The notes: generated by a model from the letters alone, not told the origin. A stretch of DNA of 64,000 nucleotides from Terriglobales bacterium (GCA_025936825.1 JAICSO010000021.1:1-64000), one strand, 5' to 3'; shown: positions 32,963 through 42,221, numbered from the stretch's first letter. Translations and numbers: made by a program.

Positions 32963-33352
32963 ATGAAAAAGACGTCTCGTGCTCGAGTCTCAAGCGCAGC
33001 CCGCAGCAAGGGGAACACGGTTGATGAATACTTTGCTGGCGTTCCAGAGCCTGCGCGCAACATGCTGGAGAAGTTGCGGTCTGTGATTCGTTCTGTAGTG
33101 TCGAAGGATGCGATCGAAGTCATTAGTTACCGCATTCCGGCATTCCGCCAGAAAAAGATCATAGTGTGGTATGCCGCCTTTTCCGGCCATTGCAGCTTGT
33201 TCCCGACGGCGGCCGTCATCGACAAATTCAAAGATGACTTGAAGGATTACACGATCTCGAAAGGAACGATCCAGTTCCCGCTCGATAAGCCGCTGCCCAG
33301 CGCGCTCGTCAAGCGCATTGTAAAAGCGCGACTCGCGGAATTAAAGGAGTAG
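32963..33352 (+). CDS. DUF1801 (YdhG/YdeI-like) protein
   Basis: 129 residues. After a basic, probably disordered start ('MKKTSRARVSSAARSKG') comes 'TVDEYFAGVPEPARNMLEKLRSVIRSV', then 'EVISYRIPAFRQKKIIVWYAAFSGHCSLFP' and 'GTIQFPLDKPLPSALVKRIVKARL'. This is the DUF1801 fold, shared with YdhG/YdeI and distantly with frataxin-like folds; the biochemical role is unknown. The ATG at 32963 is used because homology starts soon after it. It is a single gene. Confidence 0.85.
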   Translation: MKKTSRARVSSAARSKGNTVDEYFAGVPEPARNMLEKLRSVIRSVVSKDAIEVISYRIPAFRQKKIIVWYAAFSGHCSLFPTAAVIDKFKDDLKDYTISKGTIQFPLDKPLPSALVKRIVKARLAELKE

Positions 33353-33426
33353 ACCCTGCGGAAACAGTTCATTGCCACAATGGACGAGGCGTTTGGTCTG
33401 CAAGCACGTCGTGCGATTTTGCGCAT

Positions 33427-33933
33427 CTACGCATGCGCCGCCAGCGCTTGATCTTCTGCAAGTCTTTGCTGGATATGCTTGCCAATTTCTTCGATTCTCC
33501 GAAGTTGATCGGCAGCTTGCGCAGGCAACGTCGGATCCTGTAAGCCGATCCCGCAGGACAAGAACAATTCCGTCAGGTCATCCTTTAACTCCGATTTCAA
33601 ATTCATGCAGGCGTGCTGACGCGCCAGTTCCATCTCGCGTTTATGCTGACGCAGTGACATCCGCACGGTCCGCACCACGCGCTCTATCGAGCTGATTGCG
33701 AAATTGACAGTAATCGGGACAGAACTGCCGATGTGCTGCAACACTAAATCAGCTGCAGCCGGCGATGCCTCGCAAAGCCAGTGATCCAATACCACTGCTG
33801 AAAAGGTATTGCTTTTCAGTTCCTCGCAGGCAGCATCCAGGTTCGAAACATTCTTTACTGGTTGGTCGAATTCTCGTTGTAATGCCTGCGCACATTCCTG
33901 ACTTCGCTCAGATGGCCATATGAGTAGGATCAT
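33427..33933 (-). CDS. Hypothetical receiver-like protein near an NtrC-type regulator
   Basis: 168 residues. 'MILLIWPSERSQECAQALQREF' and 'NTFSAVVLDHWLCEASPAAADL' follow the strand-helix rhythm of a response-regulator receiver domain, with Asp in 'VVLDHW' at the phospho-acceptor place. The acidic pair normally found after strand 1 is missing (WPSE instead), so it may be a degenerate receiver. The C-terminal third is helical. It lies downstream of the sigma-54 regulator on the same strand, 105 bases away. The receiver reading is tentative; function unknown. Confidence 0.6.
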   Translation of the reverse strand: MILLIWPSERSQECAQALQREFDQPVKNVSNLDAACEELKSNTFSAVVLDHWLCEASPAAADLVLQHIGSSVPITVNFAISSIERVVRTVRMSLRQHKREMELARQHACMNLKSELKDDLTELFLSCGIGLQDPTLPAQAADQLRRIEEIGKHIQQRLAEDQALAAHA

Positions 33934-34038
33934 GCGATATATATCGCACGTTGGCGCCCAAACATTAGGGTTGAAAGTAAAGGCCTTGGACAGCGAGGGA
34001 ACGAGGTTTGCGTCTGAATCGGGAATAGCCGTCCCAAA

Positions 34039-35457
34039 TTAGAACTCTGCTCCGTACTCCTTCAGCTTGCGGTACAACGTGGTTTTTCCGATTCCGAGCA
34101 GTTTCGCCGCCATCAGCTTGTCACCGTTCAGGCTCGCTATAGCGTTCTCGATGGCCTGCTTTTCAAGCTCATATAACGGAACAATTCTCTTTTCCGTGGC
34201 GAGATTGCTCGTGAACTTTTCCGGAGCCCCTGTAATTGTGGTGGGGAGGTCCAATCTTTCAATGAGACGGCCAGAGTTCAAGGCGCAGCAGCGTTGCAGG
34301 CAATTCTCCAACTCCCGAACGTTTCCTGGCCAGTCATACGCCATAAGACTCTTCATGGCATCGTCGCTAAGTTCGTAGCGGCACCTATTCTCTTGCGATA
34401 AGCGCTCCAAAACAGATGTTGCGAGTAACGGGATATCCTGCCTGCGCTCGCGTAATGGCGGAATGCGAACGCTCAGCACGTTGAGGCGAAAATACAAATC
34501 CCGGCGAAAGGCTCCCTCTACCACGGCTTTCTGAAGGTCGCGGTTGGTGGCGGCGAGAATTCGCACATTAATGGGCACGCTTTTGGTGCTTCCAACCGGC
34601 CGAATCTCCTTTTCCTGTAGTGCGCGTAACATCTTCGCCTGCAAATCCACTGGGAGTTCGCCAACTTCGTCGAGGAATACCGTTCCGCCCTCGGCGATTG
34701 CGAGTAGCCCCTCCTTGGCCTGGGCCGCGCCGGTAAAAGCGCCTTTCACATGACCGAAGAGTTCGCTCTCGATCAGGGTCGGAACCAGAGAACCGCAGTC
34801 GACCGGAATAAACGGCTTGTCCCGAAATGGACCCGAGAAGTGAATGGCCCGCGCCACCATTTCTTTCCCGGTGCCGCTCTCGCCAAGGATGAGCACCGGA
34901 TGCATGCTATGGGCTGCCTTAGCGATGATCCGGTACAGCTTGTCCATCTCCGGGGCACGCCCGATGATGTTGCCAAAGCCTTGTTTCGATTTCAGCTTTT
35001 CGCGGAGTAGCCGATTCTCTGCCTTCAATCGCAGGTGCGCGGCCGCACGCTCCAGTGCGACGGTTAATTCCTCATGTGTGAAAGGCTTGCTTAGATAGTC
35101 GAATGCACCAGCTTTCATTGCCTCGACTGCGACATCGACACTGCTGTTCGACGTGACTACTACTACCTCCACGTCGTGTCGTGCTCCCTTAATCTGGCGC
35201 AGCGCCTGCACGCCGGTTAAACCGTGCAACTTGAAATCGAGGAGCACGAGGTCCGTATCCTGGCTGTCCAACATTCGCAATGCCTGTTCGGGGGACTCGG
35301 CCGAAGTTCCGCGATATCCGAGTGATGATGCCACTTCTCGACACATTTCTCGCAGGGCGCGATCTTCTCCGACAATCAGCAAGTTCAAAAGCGCAGCCGA
35401 AGCGAGCGGCTGAGGGACAATCGGAGAGGCAGCAATCGCAGCAGTCATACTATCCAC
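34039..35457 (-). CDS. Sigma-54-dependent response regulator, NtrC family
   Basis: 472 residues in three parts. The receiver domain (about 24-140) has the phospho-acceptor in 'DLVLLDFKLHGLTG' (D74) and Lys in 'YLSKPF'. The AAA+ domain has Walker A 'GESGTGKE' (192-199), the sigma-54 contact loop 'GAFTGA' (239-244) and Walker B 'GGTVFLDEVGEL' (about 258-268). The C-terminal Fis-type helix-turn-helix is 'KLMAAKLLGIGKTTLYRKLKEYG'. It activates sigma-54 promoters when phosphorylated by a partner kinase, which is not encoded nearby. Its target genes are unknown. Family certain. Confidence 0.95.
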   Translation of the reverse strand: MDSMTAAIAASPIVPQPLASAALLNLLIVGEDRALREMCREVASSLGYRGTSAESPEQALRMLDSQDTDLVLLDFKLHGLTGVQALRQIKGARHDVEVVVVTSNSSVDVAVEAMKAGAFDYLSKPFTHEELTVALERAAAHLRLKAENRLLREKLKSKQGFGNIIGRAPEMDKLYRIIAKAAHSMHPVLILGESGTGKEMVARAIHFSGPFRDKPFIPVDCGSLVPTLIESELFGHVKGAFTGAAQAKEGLLAIAEGGTVFLDEVGELPVDLQAKMLRALQEKEIRPVGSTKSVPINVRILAATNRDLQKAVVEGAFRRDLYFRLNVLSVRIPPLRERRQDIPLLATSVLERLSQENRCRYELSDDAMKSLMAYDWPGNVRELENCLQRCCALNSGRLIERLDLPTTITGAPEKFTSNLATEKRIVPLYELEKQAIENAIASLNGDKLMAAKLLGIGKTTLYRKLKEYGAEF

Positions 35458-35635
35458 CTCGACATTCCCGCTGTGGAACGTTAGTTAGGAGTGCTTGATC
35501 GGGACAGAGTAGTTCCAACGCCGGAATGCACTCCCCATCTGGGAATTCTAGGCACAAATGGTTTCCCTGTTTAGGACTCTCGACCACGATGACTGTGATC
35601 CTTGACCATACTAGCTGTGACCGATGAACAATACG
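35458..35635. other. Spacer between the NtrC-type regulator and the redoxin gene
   Basis: 178 bases with no gene. A GGCAC string near 35551 was checked as a sigma-54 promoter, but no TTGC at the right spacing follows. Confidence 0.5.
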
Positions 35636-36364
35636 TTAAGAGAAAAGCTGTGACAATTTCGTAAGAATGTCGGCGGGCTCAGGGCGCTCCATGTAGTCAG
35701 GATTGACCGAGGAGTAAAGAACTTTTGGGACCCGCTGGTCACCTCTCTGAGAGTCTTCCGCGAGAATGTACGTCCCTGGAATAGGCAATTCCCAACTTTC
35801 GTCGCCATTGATGAAGGGGAGATTTGTGAATGCGCGACGATACACTTCCTGCTGATAGTCCGGCACGCGATGCACCAATTCGAACTCTCGTGCGACCTGA
35901 TTGCCTGCGTCACTCAGAAGAGGGAATTGCAGTTTGTGCTGGTCCGCCATCAGGAACGACTGATGGACAGTTTGCGGCGAGATGGCGACGAAAGAAACCC
36001 CGAGCTTTTCTAGTTCGGGAACGATGGCATTCATGGCTTCCATCTGGCCGACACAGAACGGACACCAGCGTCCACGAATGATGCAGATGATCAGCGGTCC
36101 ATGCGCCAGCAGTTCCGCCGAGCGCACCAGCTTTCCGTTTTGGTCCGGAAGTTCGAACTCCGGCGCGGGGTCGCCTGCCTTCAGCGCCTTCTCAGTAGCT
36201 CCCGCTTGCTTCAGTTCCTCGACAACTTTTGCGTGGATCGCCTGGATTTCGGCAGGAACGTAGCGGGCGATGAGTTCGCGTCGCTCAGCGAAGATTTCGT
36301 ACAGCCGTCGCGAGCCTGTGTCCGGAGCCGATTCTTGGAGGGAACGCCATTTCATAAGAGCCAT
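35636..36364 (-). CDS. Peroxiredoxin-like (AhpC/TSA family) protein
   Basis: 242 residues. A helical N-terminal part (about 1-60) precedes a thioredoxin-fold domain: 'GDPAPEFELPDQNGKLVRSAELL', then 'IICIIRGRWCPFCVGQMEAM' with two cysteines in a CxxC arrangement (C101, C104), and 'LGVSFVAISPQ'. In AhpC/TSA proteins the first Cys reduces peroxides; the CPFC motif here suggests a thiol oxidoreductase or atypical peroxiredoxin. The N-terminal extension is typical of the 'redoxin domain' group. No signal peptide is seen. Downstream of ferredoxin on the same strand, separated by a terminator-like hairpin. Confidence 0.82.
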   Translation of the reverse strand: MALMKWRSLQESAPDTGSRRLYEIFAERRELIARYVPAEIQAIHAKVVEELKQAGATEKALKAGDPAPEFELPDQNGKLVRSAELLAHGPLIICIIRGRWCPFCVGQMEAMNAIVPELEKLGVSFVAISPQTVHQSFLMADQHKLQFPLLSDAGNQVAREFELVHRVPDYQQEVYRRAFTNLPFINGDESWELPIPGTYILAEDSQRGDQRVPKVLYSSVNPDYMERPEPADILTKLSQLFS

Positions 36365-36390
36365 CAGCCATCAGCCCTCAGCCATCAGGA
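36362..36390. repeat. CATCAGCC tandem units at the redoxin gene start
   Basis: Three units of CATCAGCC/CCTCAGCC, the same as the left half of the pheS-pheT spacer repeat. Nearby, GCCTGAAGCCTGACGCCTGA units run from about 36474. Confidence 0.7.
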
Positions 36391-36427
36391 GCACCGGAAT
36401 TCCGAAGGAACCGAAGACACCGCTAAT

Positions 36428-36460
36428 AAAACAAGGCGCATGCTCAAGCACGCGCCTTAA
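36428..36460 (-). terminator. Terminator-like hairpin after the ferredoxin gene
   Basis: AAGGCGCATGC-TCAA-GCACGCGCCTT forms an almost perfect stem. On the minus strand it is followed by TTGTTTTATT, suiting termination after ferredoxin; a short T-run also follows on the plus strand. Confidence 0.6.
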
Positions 36461-36496
36461 GTTTTTGCCTAGAGCCTGAAGCCTGACGCCTGAAAC

Positions 36497-36757
36497 CTAT
36501 CTTCCAAAATACTTCGCGTTCTTCTCGGCGTAATCCTTCCACTTTTCCGGCAGATCATCGAGCGCGAAGATGGCCGACACCGGGCAGACCGGAACGCAGG
36601 CGCCGCAATCGATGCACTCTACGGGATCGATGTAGAGCATCTGTTCGTCGGCGTGCTTCGCGTCGTCTTTCTTGGGATGAATGCAATCGACTGGGCATGC
36701 GTCCACACAAGCGGTGTCCTTGGTGCCGATGCACGGCTCTGCTATGACATAGGCCAT
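36497..36757 (-). CDS. Ferredoxin with two iron-sulfur clusters (FdxA-like)
   Basis: 86 residues starting 'MAYVIAEPCIGTKDTACVDACP'. One cluster is bound by C9...C17-x3-C21-x3-C25 ('CVDACPVDC') and the second by 'CIDCGACVPVCPVSAIF', typical of 7Fe/8Fe bacterial ferredoxins in low-potential electron transfer. The acidic stretch 'KKDDAKHADEQMLYIDP' links them. The frame extends upstream to 37039 without homology; the ATG at 36757 is chosen. The partner enzyme is not evident from neighbours. Confidence 0.93.
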   Translation of the reverse strand: MAYVIAEPCIGTKDTACVDACPVDCIHPKKDDAKHADEQMLYIDPVECIDCGACVPVCPVSAIFALDDLPEKWKDYAEKNAKYFGR

Positions 36758-36833
36758 GAGTGCTATTTCTCCTGGTAGTGCGTATGTAAACGGAAACAAT
36801 AATTCTAACAAGAATCGAAGGCAAGTGGCACGG

Positions 36834-37691
36834 CTAGAAGCTGGTATTGGCGAAGTGCGCCGGAAAAAGCGGTTCACTCGCTTTCGGCGCGGCATCCTTA
36901 TTGTCCTTGCCTTGCCCCCAAGTCCAGTACAGTCCGACGTAAGCATATGTCTCCGTCTGACCTGCAATGGAGTGGCCGTAGGCGAAGAGGAACTGCTGGC
37001 CCGGGTGATGCTTGAAGTGGTAGTAACCACCAACATCAATCATCGTAGAGGCCTTGCTTTGCGCTGACGCACTGCCTTCGGCGCCGTGAGCGAAGACCTC
37101 GGCTCCCAACTCGAGTCTTTCGCTGAGCTCCTTCTTTACCAGCCATCCCGTGTACGGAAAATTACGGAATCCCGTTTGAGAATTGAATGTGTAGCCTCCG
37201 CCGCCATCGAAAGTCCACTTGCCGACGTTTTTTTGAAGCCACAGCGGGACCTTGTACCAGACCTTTCCCACGCCCAACCCTTTGTCCGAGTTTCCAGTAG
37301 GCAGTTCGAACATGGTGAAGGTGCCGATCTGCGGGACGTGTTTGCTTTCCTTGATGAAGGCGATCTTCGCGCCTACTTCCATGTCGGTCAGGCCAAATTC
37401 CGTCGGTCCGGTTCCGCCGGGCAGATAGGCTGGATTGTTCCGTGGCGCAACGACTCCCCATGGGAGTATCGCGTGCAACTGCACTCTGGGTATCGCACCC
37501 CAGTTGAACTCGAACGCCGGACCAACTGAGTCGATCTCGACTGGCGTCCCGTCTGCGGCTCCGAACACGTAAAACTCGTAGTGATGCAGGTCCACCGGCA
37601 CTGGATCATCGGTTTGGAACGGCGGTCCCTGGGCCCGCGCACCGCATACGGTCAGAGTTAAAGCCAAAAGAACTAAGAAACGGCGCATCAT
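36834..37691 (-). CDS. Outer-membrane porin/transporter-like protein
   Basis: 285 residues with signal peptide 'MMRRFLVLLALTLTVCGARA'. The mature part begins 'QGPPFQTDDPVPVDLHHYEFYVFG' and alternates strands ('VQLHAILPWGVV', 'GLTDMEVGAKIAFIKES', 'GKWTFDGGGGYTFNS', 'TETYAYVGLYWTWG'), consistent with a 12-strand barrel of the phenol-degradation MetA / transporter family seen in many acidobacterial genomes. The start could be 37691 or 37688 (two ATGs in tandem). The substrate is unknown. It precedes the ferredoxin gene on the same strand, 76 bases away. Confidence 0.6.
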   Translation of the reverse strand: MMRRFLVLLALTLTVCGARAQGPPFQTDDPVPVDLHHYEFYVFGAADGTPVEIDSVGPAFEFNWGAIPRVQLHAILPWGVVAPRNNPAYLPGGTGPTEFGLTDMEVGAKIAFIKESKHVPQIGTFTMFELPTGNSDKGLGVGKVWYKVPLWLQKNVGKWTFDGGGGYTFNSQTGFRNFPYTGWLVKKELSERLELGAEVFAHGAEGSASAQSKASTMIDVGGYYHFKHHPGQQFLFAYGHSIAGQTETYAYVGLYWTWGQGKDNKDAAPKASEPLFPAHFANTSF

Positions 37692-37972
37692 GCTGTAAAG
37701 ATTTACGTTCAGCGAACGGATTACGGGCAGCGCTCTCGAAAGGTTCACATCATTACTGTAACCGGAACTTCATTGCGCGGTCGTTCATCCAGTATTCGAC
37801 ATAGGTAACCATTACCCTCACTACGAGCAAGGTACATCGCGCCATTACGAAATAGTTGGGACGAAGGTGACCTGTTGCCCACAGAATCGATTCTGTTAAC
37901 TTCCCACTCAGCGCGGCTGGAGGAGCAGTGTGAAGCAAAAGCGCGCAATATTCATTGCTCTAGGGGGAATAC

Positions 37973-38450
37973 ATGCGTAAGTTTTCACTTTGCCTGGCGG
38001 CTTTATTGTTTTGCGCGGTTGCTGCGCAAGCCGCACCCAAGGCGGAAGTTTTCGGCGGGTATCAGTTCCAGGACTGAAGGTGGTGGGAATTGGAGCGGCT
38101 GGAATGCTGCTCTGACCGGCAATTTGGGGAGCACCTTTGGCGTGACTGCGGATTTCAGCCAGGTTTTCAACTACGGAGTTCACTACACGACCTATACATT
38201 TGGGCCTGAGATTCACGCGCATCTACCGATCGTAAAGCCTTTCGCTCACGTGTTGTTGGGCGGGGCAAAGGCATCTTTCTCGGGGGCTTCGACCAGCGGC
38301 TTTGCCATGTATTTCGGCGGCGGCATTGATGCCGGGCACGGCGCTCTCGCGTGGCGTGTCATCCAGTTCGACTGGCTGGATACTCGCTTCTCCGGAATGA
38401 ATTCCAGCAAGAATGTGCGCGCTTCAACAGGGTTGGTACTTCGCTTCTGA
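37973..38450 (+). pseudogene. Outer-membrane beta-barrel (OmpA-like) protein, frameshifted
   Basis: Frame 1 from the ATG at 37973 encodes a signal peptide 'MRKFSLCLAALLFCAVAAQA' and 'APKAEVFGGYQFQD', then stops at TGA 38075-38077. Frame 2 continues with 'TEGGGNWSGWNAALTGN', 'VHYTTYTFGPEIHAHLP' and 'ASTGLVLRF', the strands and aromatic C-terminus of a small outer-membrane barrel. Removing one base near 38070-38073 joins them into about 158 residues. The C-terminal half is fully preserved, so this is a recent mutation or a sequence error. A strong terminator follows. Confidence 0.75.
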
Positions 38451-38470
38451 ATGCAGTCCTCTGTCGGGAA

Positions 38471-38499
38471 AGCGCGATCCTTTTTGGATCGCGCTTTTT
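38471..38499. terminator. Bidirectional terminator
   Basis: AGCGCGATCC (38471-38480), loop TTTTT, GGATCGCGCT (38486-38495), then TTTT on the plus strand; the minus strand carries TTTCCC after the stem. It separates the convergent OmpA-like gene and cfa. Confidence 0.9.
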
Positions 38500-38503
38500 G
38501 TGC

Positions 38504-39793
38504 TCAGCTGTACCAATTCTCTCTCGTTAACGGCAAGCCGCTCCCGCCATTGAACGGCTTTATCAGCAATGTCTGATACAGATCCAGCTTTCCCGTGCGG
38601 AAATAATGTGCCGATCCTGCCAGGTAAAGTCGCCATATCCTGTATTTGATGTCGCCAACGAGTTCTTTTGCGCGTGCCTCACTCGCTTCCAAGCGTCTCA
38701 GCCATTGCACCAGCGTGAGGAAATAATGCTCGCGCAAATTCTCCACGTCGCGCACTTCAAACCCGCTTTGCTCCGCGGCATTGAGTGTGGTTGCGATAGG
38801 CACCAGTTCGCCGTCGGGAAAGATATAGACATCAGTAAAGGTCGGCTGGGTTGGCTTCGGCCGGTGGCCTGCGCGGCCGATGCCGTGGTTCAGAAACACG
38901 CCGCCAGGCTTCAATCGACCGAAGGCCGCGCTGAAATATTCGGGAAGCTGGCTCTCACCGACGTGCTCGATCATCCCGATACTCACAACCTTGTCAAATG
39001 TCCCGAGTTGCTCCGTGTCGCGATAATCCAGAAGCCGGGCTTCGCAAAGAGACGACAGGCCCGCCTCTGCGATTCGTTGTTGGGCCATGGCCAGTTGCTG
39101 CTGACTTAGCGTGATTCCAATCGCATGCACACCATAGTGGCGCGCGGCATGCAGAATGAGACCGCCCCAACCGCAACCGATGTCCAGTAAACGGTCTCCG
39201 GCCTTCAGGCGGAGTTTACGGCAAGCGTAGTCGAGTTTCTGCTCCTGCGCCTGGTCGATAGATTCGTTCGCAGATTTGAAATACGCGCAGGAATACACCA
39301 TGCGGCGATCGAGCCAAAGCTGGTAAAACTCATTGGAAACGTCGTAATGAAAACTAACGGCGTGCTGGTCGCGTGATTTCGAATGGCGATGCCCGCGTAG
39401 CTGCGCTCGGAACCGATTGGCTTTGGCAGACGACGGCAAGCCTATCGCTAGCGCACTCAGGCGCATTTTCTCTGCAACGCTGAATTCCCGACGCATCAGG
39501 TAATCGGCAACCGGGAAGACAGCAAGCAAATCGCCGCTGACGTCGAAATCACCGTAGATATAGGACTCGGCGAGAGCCAATTGTCGGTCGGAACGGTAGA
39601 ACGCGTGAAGTACTTTCGGATTGTGAATATGCCAGGTGAAGCGGCAGAACTTGGAAGGCTCGGCATCCCAGCGGGTGCCGTCCCAGAGCTCGATGGCGAA
39701 GTCGCGCGCAGGGAGACCGCGCAACAATTCCTGCAGAATGGCTGTTGCCTTTTCGGCGGCCTTGTCGTGGCGAATGGACTGACGTTCCGCCAT
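38504..39793 (-). CDS. cfa: Cyclopropane-fatty-acyl-phospholipid synthase
   Basis: 429 residues; transfers a methylene group from S-adenosylmethionine to double bonds in membrane phospholipid acyl chains. The N-terminal region 'SDRQLALAESYIYGDFDVSGDL' precedes the methyltransferase domain: 'QHAVSFHYDVSNEFYQLWLD', SAM motif 'RLLDIGCGWGGLILHAA', 'GITLSQQQLAMA', 'IGMIEHVGESQLPEYFSAAF' and 'FPDGELVPI'. ATG at 39793 has AAGGA five bases upstream and is preferred over 39805 or 39847, which overlap or abut the GH15 gene. Cfa usually works in stationary phase or acid stress. It follows the GH15 gene closely on the same strand. Confidence 0.92.
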   Translation of the reverse strand: MAERQSIRHDKAAEKATAILQELLRGLPARDFAIELWDGTRWDAEPSKFCRFTWHIHNPKVLHAFYRSDRQLALAESYIYGDFDVSGDLLAVFPVADYLMRREFSVAEKMRLSALAIGLPSSAKANRFRAQLRGHRHSKSRDQHAVSFHYDVSNEFYQLWLDRRMVYSCAYFKSANESIDQAQEQKLDYACRKLRLKAGDRLLDIGCGWGGLILHAARHYGVHAIGITLSQQQLAMAQQRIAEAGLSSLCEARLLDYRDTEQLGTFDKVVSIGMIEHVGESQLPEYFSAAFGRLKPGGVFLNHGIGRAGHRPKPTQPTFTDVYIFPDGELVPIATTLNAAEQSGFEVRDVENLREHYFLTLVQWLRRLEASEARAKELVGDIKYRIWRLYLAGSAHYFRTGKLDLYQTLLIKPFNGGSGLPLTRENWYS

Positions 39794-39812
39794 TACATCC
39801 TTCATTATGCGC

Positions 39813-42221
39813 TTATGCAGAGCTGATGGTGACCGTGAAGTCTGCACCTTCCCAGTGGCGATTCTCGAGCCAGTAGAAGGTAAATACGACGGCGCGGCCC
39901 GCTTTCAGGTTGCTCGTTGGAAGATCCGCAATATGAATTCCCACGCCGGTGCTGCTGGTATTCGTATCATGCGTGGTGCGCCATTCCTCGTCACTCCAGT
40001 GCACCAGCGCTGGTGAGAGCAAGGCGATTCGCAGAGTTTTCCCAGCTGGAATGGTCCGGCACTTGTTGTTGTATCGCCACTCGTGAAATTCAGCTTGCCG
40101 CTTCCCGGCCTGATATCGCTTCACGGTTTGCGGCGGCTGGTCAAAAATTTTGCCATCCTTTAACGATCGCACCAGCTTGATGTATTCGGAGTGCGCCCAC
40201 ACCAGCGGACATGCCGATCCGGACGGCTTGCCGAGAAACAATTCGCGATCCGCGATGTCAGCCGAGTCCCACACTTGTTCCGGAATCAATCGGCTGTAAT
40301 TCGTTGAATGTTCGACTGAGCGCAGCAGTTCCTGCGCGCCAGCCAGATTTCCTGCTGCAAGCTCGTAGTGTGCGCGCTCGCCTGCAAGTAGTGGCCAGGG
40401 ACGTCCGATGCCCGTTCCGTCGAATGGACCGCCGTCCGCGTGCTCGCCATAGCCGTCGTCGTTGTAGCGGTACCAGCACGCACCCTGTGGCAAGCGGACT
40501 TTCAACACCGCATCAATCACTTTGATGGTGTTGAGAATCTTGGGATCGTCCGGAGCGCGCAATCCAAATCTGACCAAAGCCAAAGCGTCTGGACTGACGA
40601 TGTGCGAAGCTTGCTCCCATCCCTGGCCGGGTGGACGGTTCTTGATGGGAACGAATCCGTCGGTGGGCGACGCCGCGCAATCGCCGACAGGAGGCGCAAT
40701 CCGCACGTAATATCCCTCGACTCCGATCTGCCGCGACAGATCGCCATTGGTCGAATAGGTCCAATCTTCGATGTGCTCGTTCCAGGTATCCGCAAGGTCG
40801 CGTAGATACGAAGCGCTGCTGCTTTGGCCGACCGCGTCTGCCACATCTGCCGTGGCAAGAAGTCCGGCGACTTCAACGGCCAATGTGAATGGCGAGTAAC
40901 CCGCGTCTTCCTCCCAGCGGTCCTGCTGTGTTACAGGCCCATTGCACGCAATGAAGGCTGCCGCGCGCTGCACCATCGGCCACCAATGTTTCAGATCACC
41001 GAGTGCTTTCGGAGCCTCGCGGCGCAGCAGATCAATTAGCAGGATGGGGAATGCGGCTTCATCCATTTGCAAGCCACCCCAATACGAGCGCCCATCCAGC
41101 CACATGTTCTGCGGCCAGCGGCCGTCAGCCTCCTGTGTGGATTGCAGATATCGCAGCACCCGCATGGCGTCGCTCACCGCGCCTGCCGCAACAAAACCGC
41201 CAGCGGTTTCGACAAGATCGCGCGGCCAGACCAGGTGATATCCACCAAGATCTTCATCGCCCTTGTTGAATCCCCAGGGAATGGAGAGGCTGGCGATCAC
41301 GCCGCCTGCAAAATCCTTGGATTCGTGCACCCGCAGAATCGTCGTACTGGCGCGATAGAGATCGTGATCCACCTGGCGATCGAGTGGGGCGAGAGTTTTC
41401 TGCCATCCTGACCATTGCGATGCGAAATCGCGCTTCATCGCCGCGTAGTCATCCAGTAACGAACAACGCACTAATTGCGCCGCTTCCGCCCAGATTCCGC
41501 CGAACCCGAGTGTCAGGACAAACTCGCCGGCGCAAGCGTTGAGGTCGATTTCGCCGCTGAGCGCCACGTTGCCGTTTTCTGCACGCTGATATTGCTGCGT
41601 GAGCTGAAAATTTCGCGACAGGTCCTGCCAGCCATCCGAGTATCCGGTGAAGCCGACTGACATTCCGCACCACGAAGTTGACGAGCCTAAAGCCAACGCG
41701 TATCCCGCGGGATTTTCCGCGAGCAGCATTGGAATGCCTTTGTAGTCGCCGATCCAACCAGTGTTGTTAGTCCCATTGCTTCCCAAATGCGGCGCGAGCA
41801 ACGCGTACAAGCGATAGTCCGCCAGCAGGCCGGTGAGCGGCACGAATCGAATCTTCTGCACGATCACATTGCGATATGGGTCCGCGAAGGCTTCCTTTTC
41901 GATGCGATACCGATTGCCGAGATCAGTGTTCACCAGCCGATATCCCGGCACGCCGTGTTCGAAGGGCTCAATCTCAAAGCGGCAATGGCGCTTTTCTTCA
42001 GAAAAGAAATTCGAACCGCTGGTGACGATCAGCCCGAAATCGCGAGTGCACGGCATATCCACGCGCGGATAGTAGATTTCATTCAGGATGCCGTGGCTGA
42101 GCGTGAACCAGACTTTGCTGGTGCGGTTGAGCGCAGTGCCCACGCCGCTTTTGGCGCTTGATGTCCAGCGCGGAGGAATTCCCGGCCATCCGGGAGCAAA
42201 TGTAGGATCACCCACGATCAA
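39813..42221 (-). CDS. GH15 glucoamylase/glucodextranase-like protein
   Basis: 802 residues. An N-terminal beta-sandwich domain (about 1-270, 'WFTLSHGILNEIYYPRVDMP', a glucodextranase-N type domain) precedes an (alpha/alpha)6 GH15 barrel with 'GGYHLVWPRDLVETAGGF', 'QQDRWEEDAGYSPFTLA' (catalytic acid Glu) and 'IPEQVWD' (catalytic base Glu). A C-terminal strand domain ends the protein. It releases glucose from alpha-glucans (starch, glycogen, dextran or trehalose-like substrates). No signal peptide is obvious, so it may act in the cytoplasm. It lies 19 bases upstream of cfa. Confidence 0.9.
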   Translation of the reverse strand: MIVGDPTFAPGWPGIPPRWTSSAKSGVGTALNRTSKVWFTLSHGILNEIYYPRVDMPCTRDFGLIVTSGSNFFSEEKRHCRFEIEPFEHGVPGYRLVNTDLGNRYRIEKEAFADPYRNVIVQKIRFVPLTGLLADYRLYALLAPHLGSNGTNNTGWIGDYKGIPMLLAENPAGYALALGSSTSWCGMSVGFTGYSDGWQDLSRNFQLTQQYQRAENGNVALSGEIDLNACAGEFVLTLGFGGIWAEAAQLVRCSLLDDYAAMKRDFASQWSGWQKTLAPLDRQVDHDLYRASTTILRVHESKDFAGGVIASLSIPWGFNKGDEDLGGYHLVWPRDLVETAGGFVAAGAVSDAMRVLRYLQSTQEADGRWPQNMWLDGRSYWGGLQMDEAAFPILLIDLLRREAPKALGDLKHWWPMVQRAAAFIACNGPVTQQDRWEEDAGYSPFTLAVEVAGLLATADVADAVGQSSSASYLRDLADTWNEHIEDWTYSTNGDLSRQIGVEGYYVRIAPPVGDCAASPTDGFVPIKNRPPGQGWEQASHIVSPDALALVRFGLRAPDDPKILNTIKVIDAVLKVRLPQGACWYRYNDDGYGEHADGGPFDGTGIGRPWPLLAGERAHYELAAGNLAGAQELLRSVEHSTNYSRLIPEQVWDSADIADRELFLGKPSGSACPLVWAHSEYIKLVRSLKDGKIFDQPPQTVKRYQAGKRQAEFHEWRYNNKCRTIPAGKTLRIALLSPALVHWSDEEWRTTHDTNTSSTGVGIHIADLPTSNLKAGRAVVFTFYWLENRHWEGADFTVTISSA

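Noticed and set aside
35540-35575. Sigma-54 promoter (GGCAC near 35551)
   Set aside because: No TTGC at the required spacing on either strand.
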